This document shows positions 35,981 through 49,599 of a stretch of 64,000 nt of DNA, one piece after another. The position numbers and the translations under genes were made by a program. The stretch lies in assembly GCF_902167145.1 (NCBI RefSeq), contig NW_023366838.1, positions 496,001 to 560,000 on the forward strand, read 5' to 3'. The DNA is from Zea mays (taxonomy: Eukaryota; Streptophyta; Magnoliopsida; Poales; Poaceae). The notes below the pieces were generated by a model. The model saw nothing but the letters and a program-made list of their open reading frames with translations, was not told where the DNA came from and ran no database searches. How positions within the stretch are numbered: position 1 is the first letter of the stretch; every line of letters begins with the position of its first letter.

Positions 35981-38900
35981 GAAAATGGTCGTTCATGGCT
36001 ATTTTCGACAAAAATGGGGGTTGTGTGGCCATTGATCATCGACCAGAGGCTCGTACACCTCACCCGACATATAATTCCTTGTCATAGATCATATTCTTGG
36101 ATTTCTGGTGGAGACGATTTCTTGGTCAAAAATCCGTAGGTGTTAGCCTTCGGTATTATTGAAAATGGTCGTTCATGGCTATTTTCGACAAGATGGTGGT
36201 TCTGTGGCCATTCATCATCGACCAGAGGCTCGTACACCTCACCCCACATATGTTTCCTTGCCATAGATCAAATTCTTGGATTTCTGGTGGAGACCTTTTC
36301 TTGGTCAAAAATCCGTAGGTGTTAGCCTTAGATATTATTGTAAATGGTCGTTCATGGCTATTTTCGATAAAAATGGGGGTTGTGTGGACATTGATCATCG
36401 ACTAGAGGCTCATACACCTCACCCCACATATGTTTCCTTGCCATAGATCACATTCTTGGATTTCTGGTGGAGACCATTTCTTGGTCAAAAATCTATAGGT
36501 GTTAGCCTCTGGTATTATTGAAAATGGTCGTTCATGGCTATTTTGATAAAAAATGGGTGTTGTATGGCCATTTATCATCGACCAGAGGCTCGTACACCTC
36601 ACCCCACATATGTTTCTTGCCATAGATCACATTCTTGGATTTCTGGTGGAGACCATTTCTTGGTCAAAAATTCGTACGTGTTAGCCTTCGGTATTATTGA
36701 AAATGGTCGTTCATGGCTATTTTCGACAAAATGGGGGTTGTGTGGCCATTGATCATCGACCAGAGGCTTGTACACCTCACCCCACATATGTTTCCTTGCC
36801 ATAGATCACATTCTTGGATTTCTGGTGGAGACCATTTCTTGGGCAAAAATCCGAATGTGTTAGCCTTCGATATTTTTGAAAATGGTCATTCATGGCTATT
36901 TTCGAAAAAAATGGGGGTTGTTTCGCCATTGATCTTCGACCATAGGCTCATACACCTCACCACACATATGTTTCCTTGCCATATATCACATTCTTGGATT
37001 TATGGTGGAGACCATTTCTTGGTCAAATATCCATAGGTGTTAGCCTTCAGTGTCATTGAAAATGGTCGTTCATGGCTATTTTCGACAAAATAGAGGTTTT
37101 GTAGCCATTGATCATCGACCAGAGGCTCATACACCTCACCCCACATATGTTTTCTTGCCATAGATCACATTCTTGGATTTCTGGTGGAGACCATTTCTTG
37201 GTCAAAAATCCATAGGTGTTAGCCTTCGGTATTATTGAAAATGGTCATTCATGGCTATTTTCGACAAAAATGGGGTTTGTGTGGCCATTTATCTTCAACC
37301 AGAGACTCATACACCTCACTACACATATGTTTTCTTGCCATATATCACGTTCTTCGATCTATGGTGGAGACCAGTTCTTGGTCAAAAATCCGTAGGTGTT
37401 AGCCTTCAGTGTCATTGAAAATAGTCGTTCATGGCTATTTTCGACAAAAATGGGGGTTGTGTGGCCATTGATAATCGACCAGAGGCTCGTACACCTCACC
37501 CCACAAATGTTTCCTTGCCATAGATCACATTCTTGTATTTCTGGTGGATACCATTTCTTGGTCAAAAATGAACGACCATTTTCAATAATACCAGAGGCTA
37601 ACACCTACAGATTTTTGACAAAGAAATGGTCTCCACCAGAAATCCAAGAATGTGATCTATGGCAAGGAAACATATGTGGGGTGAGGTGTGTGAGCCTCTA
37701 GTCAATGATCAATGGCCACAAAACCCCCATTTTTGTCGAAAATAGCCATGAACGACCATTTTCAATAATACCGATGGCTAACACCTACGGATTTTTGACC
37801 AAGAAACGGTCTCCACCATAAATCCAAGAATGTGATCTATTGCAAGGAAACATATGTGGGGTGAGGTGTACGAGCCTCTGGTCGATGATCAATGGCCACA
37901 CAACCCCCATTTTTGTCGAATATAGCCATGAACGACCATTTTCAATAATACAGAAGGCTAACACCTACGGATTTTTGACCAAGAAATCGTCTCCACCAGA
38001 AATCCAAGAATATTATCTATGGCAAGGAAACATATGTGGGGTGAGGTGTACGAGCCTCTGGTCGATGATCAATGGCCACACAACCCCCATTTTTGTCGAA
38101 ACTAGCCATGAACGACCATTTTCAATAATACAGAAGGCTAACACGTACGGATTTTTGACCAAGAAATGGTCTCCACGAGAAATCCAAGATTGTGATCTAT
38201 GGTAATGAAACATATGTGGGGTGAGGTGTACGAGCCTCTGGTCGAAGATAAATGGCCACACAACCCCCATTTTTGTCAAAAATAGCCATGAACGACCATT
38301 TTCAATAATACCGAAGGCTAACACATACGGATTTTTGACCAAGAAATGGTCTCCACCAGAAATCCAAGAATGTGATCTATGGCAAGGAAACATTTGTGGG
38401 GTGAGGTGTACGAGCCTCTGGTCGATTATCAATGGCCACACACCCCCCATTTTTGTCGAAAATAGCCATGAACGACTATTTTCAATGACACTGAAGGCTA
38501 ACACCTACGGATTTTTTGACCAAGAACTGGTCTCCACCATAGATCCAAGAATGTGATATATGGCAAGAAAACATATGCGTAGTGAGGTGTATGAGCCTCT
38601 GGTTAAGATAAATGGCCACACAACCCCCATTTTTGTCGAAAATAGCCATGAATGACCATTTTCAATAATACCGAAGGCTAACACCTACGGATTTTTGACC
38701 AAGAAATGGTCTCCACCAGAAATCCAAGAATGTGATCTATGGCAAGGAAACATATGTGGGGTGAGGTGTATGAGCCTCTGGTCGATGATCAATGGCCACA
38801 GAACCTCTATTTTGTCGAAAATAGCCATGAACGACCATTTTCAATGACACTGAAGGCTAACACCTATGGATTTTTGACCAAGAAATGGTCTCCACCATAA

Positions 38901-41599
38901 ATCCAAGAATGTGAGATGTGGCAAGGAAACATATGTGTAGTGAGGTGTATGAGCCTCTGGTCGAAGATCAATGGCGAAACAACCCCCATTTTTATCGAAA
39001 ATAGCCATGAATGACCATTTTCAAAAATACCGAAGGCTAACACATTCGGATTTTTGCCCAAGAAATGGTCTCCACCAGAAATCCAAGAATGTGATCTATG
39101 GCAAGGAAACATATGTGGGGTGAGGTGTACGAGCCTCTGGTCGATAATTAATGGCCACACAACTCCCATTTTGTCGAAAATAGCCATGAACGACCATTTT
39201 CAATAATATCGAAGGCTAACACGTACGAATTTTTGACCAAGAAATGGTCTCCACCAGAAATCCAAGAATGTGATCTATGGCAAGAAACATATGTGGGGTG
39301 AGGTGTACGAGCCTCTGGTCGCTGATAAATGGCCATACAACCCCCATTTTTTATCAAAATAGCCATGAACGACCATTTTCAATAATACCAGAGGCTAACA
39401 CCTACAGATTTTTGACCAAGAAATGGTCTCCACCAGAAATCCAAGAATGTGATCTATGGCAAGGAAACATATGTGGGGTGAGGTGTATGAGCCTCTGGTC
39501 GATGATCAATGGCCACACAACCCCCATTTTTGTCGAAAATAGCCATGAACGACCATTTACAATAATATCGAAGGCTAACACCTACGGATTTTTGACCAAG
39601 AAATGGTCTCCACCAGAAATCCAAGAATTTGATCTATGGCAAGGAAACATATGTGGGGTGAGGTGTACGAGCCTCTTGTTGATGATCAATGGCCACACAA
39701 CCCCCATTTATGTCGAAAATAGCCATGAACGACCATTTTCAATAATACCGAAGGCTAACACCTACGGATTTTTGACCAAGAAATCGTCTCCACCAGAAAT
39801 CCAAGAATATGGTCTATGGCAAGGAATTATATGTCGGGTGAGGTGTACGAGCCTCTTGTCGATGATCAATGGCCACACAACCCCCATTTTTGTCGAAAAT
39901 AGCCATGAACGACCTTTTTCAATAATACCGAAGGCTAACACGTACGGATTTTTGACCAAGAAATGGTCGCCACGAGAAATCCAAGATTTTGATCTATGGC
40001 AATAAAACATATGTGGGGTAAGGTGTACGAGCCTCTGGTCGATGATCAATGGCCACACAACCCCCATTTTTGTCGAAAATAGCCATGAACGACCATTTTC
40101 AATGATACCGAAGGCTAACACCTACGGATTTTTGACCAAGAAATGGTCTCCACCAGAAATCCAAGAATGTGATCTATGGCAAGGAAACATATGTGGGGTG
40201 AGGTGTACGAGCATCTGGTCGATAATCAATGGCCACACAACCCCCATTATTGTCGAAAATAGCCATGAACGACTATTTTCAATGACACTGAAGGCTAACA
40301 CCTATGGATTTTTGACCAAGAACTAGTCTCCACCATAGATCCAAGAATGTGATCTATAGCGAGAAAACATATGTGTAGTGAGGTGTATGAGCCTCTGGTT
40401 GAAGATAAATGGCCACACAACCCCCATTTTTTGTCGAAAATAGCCATGAATAACCATTTTCAATAATACCGAAGGGTAACACATTCGGATTTTTGCCCAA
40501 GAAATGGTCTCCACCATAAATCCAAGAATGTGATCTACGACAAGGAAACATATGTGGGTGAGGTGTATGAGCCTCTGGTCGATGATCAATGGCCATAGAA
40601 CCTCTATTTTGTCGAAAATAGCCATGAACGACCATTTTCAATAATACCGAAGGCTAACACGTACGAATTTTTGACCAAGAAATGGTCTCCACCAGAAATC
40701 CAAGAATGTGATCTACGGCAAGGAAACATATGTGGGTGTGGTGTACGAGCCTCTGGTTGATGATCAATGGCCACACAACCCCCATTTTGTCGAAAATAGC
40801 CATGAACGACCACGACCATTTTCAATAATACCGAAGGCTAACACGTACGAATTTTTGACCAAGAAATGGTCTCCACTAGAAATCCAAGAATGTGATCTAT
40901 GGCAAGGAAACATATATGGGGTGCGGTGTACGAGCCTCTAGTTGATAATAAATGGCCACACCACCCCCATTTTTGATGAAAATAGCCATGAACGACCATT
41001 TTCAATAATACCGAAGGCTAACACCGACGGATTTTTGACCAACAAATGGTCTCCACCAGAAATCCAAGAATGTGATCTATGGCAAGGAAACATATGTGGG
41101 GTGAGGTGTATGAGCCTTTGGTCGATGATCAATGGCCACACAACCCCCATTTTTGTCGAAAATAGCTATGAACGACCATTTTCAATAATACCGAAGGCTA
41201 ACACCTACAGATTTTTGACCAAGAAATGGTCATCACCAGAAATCCAAGAATGTGACCTATGGCAAGGAAACATATGTGGGGTGAGTTGTACGAGCCTCTG
41301 GTCGATAATCAATGGCCACACAACCCCATTTTTGTCGAAAATAGCCATAAATGACCATTTTAAATAATACCGAAGGCTAACACGTACGGATTTTTAACCA
41401 AGAAATGGTCTCCACCAGAAATCCGAGAATGTGATCTATGGCAAGTAAATATATGTGGGGTGAGGTGTACGAGACTCTGGTCGATGATAAATGGCCACAC
41501 AACCCCCATTTATTCGAAAATAGCCATGAACGACCATTTTCAATAATACCGAAGGCTAACACCAACAGATTTTTGACCAAGAAATGGTCTCCACCAGAA

Positions 41600-44500
41600 A
41601 TCCAAGAATGTGATCTATAGCAATAAAACATGTGGGGTGAAGTGTATGAGCCTCTGGTCGATGATCAATGGCCACACAACCCCCATTTTTGTCGAAAATA
41701 GCCATGAACGACCATTTTCAATGACACTGAAGGCTAGCACCTATGGATTTTTTACCAAGAAATGGTCTCCACCAGAAATCCAAGAATGTGGTCTATGGCA
41801 AGGAAACATATGTGGGGTGAGGTGTATGAGCATTTGGTCGATGATTAATTGCCACACAACCCCCATTTTTGTCGAAAATAGCTATGAACGACCATTTTCA
41901 ATAATACCGAAGGCTAACACCTACGGATTTTTGACCAAGAAATGGTCTCCACCAGAAATCCAAGAATGTGATCTATGGCAAGGAAACTTATGTGGGGTGA
42001 GGTGTACGAGCCTCTGGTCGATGATCAATGGCCACACAACCCCCATTTTTGTCGAAAATAGCCATAAATGACCATTTTCAATGACACTGAAGGCTAACAC
42101 CTACGAATTTTTGACCAACAAATGGTCTCCACAAGAAATCCAAGATTGTGATCTATGGCAAGAAAACATTTGTGGGGTGAAGTGTACGAGCCTCTGGTCG
42201 ATGATCAATGGCCACACAACCCCCATTTTTGTCGAAAATAGCCATGAACGACCATTTTCAGTGACACTAAAGGCTAACACCTATGGATTTTTGACCAAGA
42301 AATGGTCTCCACCATAAATCCAAGAATGTGATCTATGGCAAGGAAACATATGTGTAGTGAGGTGTATGAGCCTCTGGTCGAAGATCAATGGCCACACAAC
42401 CCCCATTTGTGTCGAAAATAGCCATGAATGACCATTTTCAATAATACCGAAGGCTAACACGTACGGATTTTTTACCAAGAAATGGTCTCCACCAAAAATC
42501 CAAGAATGTGATCTAGGGCAAGGAAACATATGTGGGGTGAGGTGTATGAGCCTCTGGTCGATGATCAATGGCCACACAACCCCCATTTTTGTTGAAAATA
42601 GCCATGAACGACCATTTACAATAATACCGAAGGCTAACACCTACAGATTTTTTACCAAGAAATGGTCTCCACCAGAAATCCAAGAATGTGATCTATGGCA
42701 AGGAAACATATGTGGGGTGAGGTGTACGAGCCTCTGATCGATGATCAATGGCCACACAACCCCCATTTTTGTCGAAAATAGCCATGAACGACCATTTTCA
42801 ATAATTCCGAAGGCTAACACCTACGGATTTTTTACCAAGAAATCGTCTCCACCAGAAATCCAAGAATATGATATATGGCAAGGAAACATATTTGGGGTGA
42901 GGTGTACGAGCCTCTGGTCGATGATCAATGGCCACACAACCCCCATTTTTGTCGAAAACAGCCATGAACGACCATTTTCAATAATACCGAAGGCTAACAC
43001 GTACGGATTTTTGACCAAGAAATGGTCTCCACGAGAAATCCAAGATTGTGATCTATGGCAATTAAACATATGTGGGGTGAGGTGTACGAGCCTCTGGTCG
43101 ATGATAAATGGCCACACAACCCCCATTTTTGTCGAAAATAGCCATGAACGACCATTTTCAATAATACCGAAGGCTAACACCTACGGATTTTTGACCAAGA
43201 AATGGTCTCCACCAGAAATCCAAGAATATGATCTATGGCAAGGAAACATATGTGGGGTGAGGTCTACGAGCCCCTGGTCGATTATCAATGGCCACACAAC
43301 CCCCATTTTTGTCGAAAATTGCCATGAACGACTATTTTCAATGACACTGAAGGCTAACACCTATGGATTTTTGACCAAGAACTGGTCTCCACCATAGATC
43401 CAAGAATGTGATCTATGGCAAGAAAACATATGTGTGGTAAGGTGTATGAGCCTCTGGTTGAAGATAAATGGCCACACTACCCCCATTTTTGTCGAAAATA
43501 GCCATGAATGACCATTTTCAATAATACCGAAGGCTAACACATTCGGATTTTTGCCCAAGAAATGGTCTCCACCAGAAATCCAAAAATGTGTTCTATGTCA
43601 AGGAAAAATATGTGGGGTGAGGTGTATGAGCCTCTGGTCGATGATCAATGGCCACAGAACCTCTATTTTGTCAAAAATAGCCATGAACGACCATTTTCAA
43701 TAATACCGAAGGCTAACACGTACGGATTTTTGACCAAGAAATGGTCTCCACCAGAAATCCAAGAATGTGATCTACGGCAAGGAAACATATGTGGGTGAGG
43801 TGTACGAGCCTCTGGTCGATGATCAATGGCCACATAACCTCCATTTTGTCGAAAATAGCCATGAACGACCATTTTCAATAATACCGAAGGCTAACACGTA
43901 CGAATTTTTGACCAAGAAATGGTCTCCACCAGAAATCCAAGAGTGTGCTCTATGGCAAGGAAACATAAGTGGGGTGAGGTGTACGAGCCTCTGGTCGATT
44001 ATAAATGGCCACACAACCCCCATTTTTGATGAAAATAGCCATGAACGACCATTTTCAATAATACCGAAAGCTAACACCTACGGATTTTTGACCAACAAAT
44101 GGTCTCCACCAGAAATCCAAGAATGTGGTCTATGGCAAGGAAACATATGTGGGGTGAGGTGTATGAGCCTTTGGTCGATGATCAATGGCCACACAACCCC
44201 CATTTTTGTCGAAAATAGCCATGAACGACCATTTTGAATAATACTGAAGGCTAACACCTACGGATTTTTGACCAAGAAATGGTCACCACTAGAAATCCAA
44301 GAATGTGGTCTATGGCAAGGAAACACATGTGGGGTGAGGTGTATGAGCCTTTGGTCGATGATCAATTGCCACACAACCCCCATTTTTGACGAAAATAGCC
44401 ATGAACGACCATTTTCAATAATACCGAAGGCTAACACCTACGGATTTTTGACCAAGAAATGGTCTCCACCAGAAATCCAAGAATGTGATATATGGCAAGG

Positions 44501-45555
44501 AAACTTATGTGGGGTGAGGTGTACGATCCTCTGGTCGATGATCAATGGCGACACAACCCCCATTTTTGTCGAAAACAACCATGAATGACCATTTTCAATG
44601 ACACTGAAGGCTAACACCTACGAATTTTTGACCAACAAATGGTCTCCACCAGAAATCCAAGAATGTGATCTGTGGCAAGGAAACATATGTGGGGTGAATT
44701 GTACGAGCCTCCGGTCGATGATAAATGGCCACATAACCCCCATTTTAGTCAAAAATAGCCATGAACGACCATTTTAAATAATACCGAATGCTAACACCAA
44801 CAGATTTTTGACCAAGAAATGGTCTCCTCTAGAAATCCAAGAATGTGATCTATGGCAAGAAAACATATGTGGGGTGAAGTGTACGAGCCTCTGGTCGATG
44901 ATCAGTGGCCACACAACCCCCATTTTTGTCGAAAATAGCCATGAACGACCATTTTCAATGACACTGAAGGCTAACACCTATGGATTTTTGACCAAGAAAT
45001 GGTCTCCACCATAAATCCAAGAATGTGATCTATGGCAAGGAAAGATAAGTGTAGTGAGGTGTATGAGCCTCTGGTCGAAGATCAATGGCCACACAACCCC
45101 CATTTTTGTCGAAAATAGCCATGAATGACCATTTTCAATAATACCGAAGGCTAACACGTACGGATTTTTGACCAAGAAATGGTCTCCACTAGAAATCCAA
45201 GAATGTGATGTATGGCAAGGAAACATATGTGGGGTGAATTGTACGAGCCTCTGGTCGATGATAAATGGCAACACAACCACCATTTTAGTCAAAAATAGCC
45301 ATGAACGACCATTTTCAATAATATCGAAGGCTAACACCAACAGATTTTTGACCAAGAAATGGTCTCCTCCAGAAATCCAAGAATGTGATCTATGGCAAGA
45401 AAACATATGTGGGGTGAAGTGTACGAGCCTCTGGTCAATGATCAATGGCCACACAACCCCCATTTTTGTCGAAAATAGCCATGAACGACCATTTTCAATG
45501 ACACTAAAGGCTAACACCTATGGATTTTTTCCCAAGAAATGGTCTCCACCATAAA
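41600..45555 (-). repeat. Inverted segmental duplicate of 15.7-19.9 kb
   Basis: Landmarks pair at constant coordinate sums. 42821-43180 matches 18349-18708 and 42281-42640 matches 18889-19248 (sum 61,529). 44978-45517 matches 15737-16276 (sum 61,254). Rare variants are shared, such as TGTTTAATTGCC with GATCACAATCTTGGATTTCTCG, and the GGCGACACAAC monomer at 44548 matching 17061. The steps in the sum reflect local indels. Confidence 0.8.
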
Positions 45556-48500
45556 TCCAAGAATGTGATCTATGGCAAGGAAACATATGTGTAGTGAGGT
45601 GTATGAGCCTCGCCACACAACCGCCATTTTTGTTGAAAATAACCATGAATGACCATTTTCAAAAATACCGAAGGCTAACACGTACGAATTTTTGACCAAA
45701 AATGGTCTCCACCAGAAATCTAAGAATGTGATCTATGGCAAGGAAACATATGTGGGTGAGGTTTACGAGCCTCTAGTCGATGATAGATGGCCACACAACC
45801 CCCATTTTTGATGAAAATAGCCATGAGCGACCGTTTTCAATAATACTAGAGGCTAACACCTTCGGATTTTTGACTAAGAAATGGTCTCCACCAGAAATCC
45901 AAGAATCTGATCTATGGAAAGGAAACATATGTGGGGTGAGGTGTATGAGCCTCTGGTCGATGATCAATGGCCACACAACCCCCTTTTTTGTCGAAAATAG
46001 CCATGAACAACCATTTTCAATGACACTGAAGGCTAACAACTACGGATTTTTGACCAATAATGGTCTCCACCATAAATCCAAGAATGCGATCTATGGCAAG
46101 GAAACATATGTGGGTTGAGGTGTACGAGCCCCTGGTCGATGATCAATGACCACACAAACCTAATTTTTGTCGAAAATAGCCATGAACGACCATTTTCAAT
46201 GACACTAAAGGCTAACACATTAGGATTTTTGACCAAAAAATGGTCTCCACCAGTAATCAAAGAATGTGATCTATGGCAAGGAAACATATGTGGGGTGAGG
46301 TTTACGAGCCTCTGGTTGATGATCATTAGCCACACAACCCCCATTTTTTTGTCGAAAATAGCCATGAATGACCATTTTCAATAATACCGAAGGCTAACAC
46401 GTACGGATTTTTGACCAAGAAATGGTCTCCACCAGAAATCCAAGAATGTGATCTATGGCAAGGAAACATATGTAGGGTGAGGTGTATGAGCCTCTGGTTG
46501 ATTATAAATGGCCACACAACCCCCATTTTAGTCGAAAATAGCCATGAACGACCATTTTCAATAATACCGAAGGCTAACACCAACAGATTTTTGACCAAGA
46601 AATGGTCTCCACCAGAAATACTAGAATGTGATCTCTGGCAAGAAAACATATGTGGGGTGAAGTGTACGAGCCTTTGGTCGATGATCAATGGCCACACAAA
46701 CCCCATTTTTGTCGAAACTAGCCATGAACGACCATTTTCAATGACACTGAAGGCTAACACCTACGGATTTTTGACCAAGAAATGGTCTCCACAATAAATC
46801 CAAGAATGTGATCTATGGCAAGGAAACATATGTGTAGTGAGGTGTATGAGCCTATGGTCGAATATCAATGGCCACACAACCCCCATTTTTGTCGAAAATA
46901 GCCATGAACGACCATTTTCAATAGTACCGAAGGCTAAAACATTCAGATTTTTGACCAAGAAATGGTCTCCACCAGAAATCAAAGAATGTGATCTATGGCT
47001 AGAAAACATATGTGGGGTGAGGTTTACGAGCCTCTGGTCGATGATCAATGGCCACACAACCCCCATTTTTGTCGAAAATAGCCATGAATGACCATTTTCA
47101 TTAATACTGAAGGCTGACACGTACAGATTTTTGACCAATAAGTGGTCTCCACCATAAATCCAAGAATGTGATCTATGGCAAGGAAACATATGTGTAGTGA
47201 GGTGTATGAGCCTCTGGTCGAAGATCAATGGCCAAACAACCCCCATTTTTGTCGAAAATAGCCATGAATGACCATTTTTAAAAATACCGAAGGCTAACAC
47301 ATCCGGATTTTTTCCCAATAAATGGTCTCCACCAGAAATCCAAGAATGTGATCTATGGCAAGGAAACATATGTGGGGTGAGGTGTACGAGCCTCTGGTCG
47401 ATGATCAATGGCCACACAACCCCCATTTTGCCGAAAATAGCCATGAACGACCATTTTCAATAATACCGAAGGCTAACACGTACGAGTTTTTGACCAAGAA
47501 ATGGTCTCCACCAGAAATCCAAGAATGTGATCTATGGCAAGGAAACATATGTGGGGTGAGGTTTATGAGCCTCTAGTCGATGATAAATGGCCACACAACC
47601 CCCATTTTTTATGAAAATAGCCATGAGCGACCATTTTCAATAATACTAGAGGCTAACACCTACGGATTTTTGACCAAGAAATGGTCTCCACCAGAAATCC
47701 AAGAATGTGATCTATGGCAAGGAAACATATGTGGGATGAGGTGTATGAGCCTCTGGTCGATGATCAATGGCCACACAACCCATATTTTTGTCGAAAATAG
47801 CCATGAACGACCATTTTCAATAATACCGAAGGCTAACACCTACGGATTTTTGACCAAGAAATGGTCTCCACCAGAAATCCAAGAATGTGATCTTCGGCAA
47901 GGAAACATATGTGGGGTGAGGTGGATGAGCCTCTGGTCGACGATCAATGGCCACACAACCCTAATTTTTGTCGAAAATAGCCATGAACGACCATTTTCAA
48001 TGACACTGAAGGCTAACACCTAATGTTTTTTGACCAAGAAATGGTCTCCACCATAAATCCAAGAATGTGATCTATGGCAAGGAAACATATGTGTAGTGAG
48101 GTGTATGAGCCTCTGGTCGAAGATCAATGGCCACACAACCTCCATTTTTGTCGAAAATAGCCATGAATGACCATTTTCAAAAATACCAAAGGCTAACACA
48201 TTCGGATTTTTGCCCAAGAAATGGTCTCCACCAGAAATCCAAGAATGTGATCTATGGCAAGGAAACATATGTGGGGTGAGGTGTACGAGCCTCTGGTCGA
48301 TGATCAATGGCCACACAACCCCCATTTTGCCGAAAATAGCCATGAACGACCATTTTCAATAATACCGAAGGCTAACACGTACGAGTTTTTGACCAAGAAA
48401 TGGTCTCCACCAGAAATCCAAGAATGTGATCTATGGCAAGGAAACATATGTGGGGTGAGGTTTATGAGCCTCTAGTCGATGATAAATGGCCACACAACCC

Positions 48501-49599
48501 CCATTTTTATGAAAATAGCCATGAGCGACCATTTTCAATAATACTAGAGGCTAACACCTACGCATTTTTGACCAAAAATGGTCTCCACCAGAAATCCAAG
48601 AATGTGATCTATGGCAAGGAAACATATGTGGGGTGAGGTGTATGAGCCTCTAGTCGATGATCAATGGCCACAAAACCCCTTATTTTTGTCGAAAATAGCC
48701 ATGAACGACCATTTTCAATAATACCGAAGGCTAACACCTACGGATTTTTGACCAAGAAATGGTCTCCACCAGAAATCCAAGAATGTGATCTATGGCAAGG
48801 AAACATATGTGGGGTGAGGTGTATGAGCCTCTGGTCGACGATCAATGGCCACACAACCCTAATTTTTGTCAAAAATAGCCATGAACGACCATTTTCAATG
48901 ACACTGAAGGCTAACACCTAATGTTTTTTGACCAAGAAATGGTCTCCACCATAAATCCAAGAATGTGATCTATGGCAAGGAAATATATGTGTAGTGAGGT
49001 GTATGAGCCTCTGGTCGAAGATCAATGGCCACACAACCCCCATTTTTGTCGAAAATAGCCATGAATGACCATTTTCAAAAATACCAAAGGATAACACATT
49101 CGGATTTTTGCCCAAGAAATGGTCTCCACCATAAATCCAAGAATGTGATCTATGGCAAGGAAATATATGTGTAGTGAGGTGTATGAGCCTCTGGTCGAAG
49201 ATCAATGGCCACACAACCCCCATTTTTGTCGAAAATAGCCATGAATGACCATTTTCAAAAATACCAAAGGCTAACACATTCGGATTTTTGCCCAAGAAAT
49301 GGTCTCCCACCAGAAATCCAAGAATGTGATCTATGGCAAGGAAACATATGTGGGGTGAGGTGTACTGAGCCTCTGGTCGATGATCAATGGCCACACAACC
49401 CCCATTTTGCCGAAAATAGCCATGAACTGACCATTTTCAATAATACCGAAGGCTAACACGTACGAGTTTTTGACCAAGAAATGGTCTCCACCAGAAATCC
49501 AAGAATGTGAATCTATGGCAAGGAAACATATGTGGTGTGAGGTTTATGAGCCTCTAGTCGATGATAAATGGCCACACAACCCCCATTTTTTATGAAAAT

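Larger units (their letters stand above)
27361..37569 (+). repeat. knob180 satellite array, forward block 2 continued (right of the transposon)
   Basis: About 57 forward monomers resume in exact phase after the transposon and run to the orientation switch at 37569. The first 7 kb follow the 12-monomer higher-order pattern. After that comes a 718-bp tandem duplication (34.5-36.0 kb), then a stretch at about 34.2-37.57 kb that is an inverted duplicate of 743-3500. No gene is seen. Confidence 0.95.
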
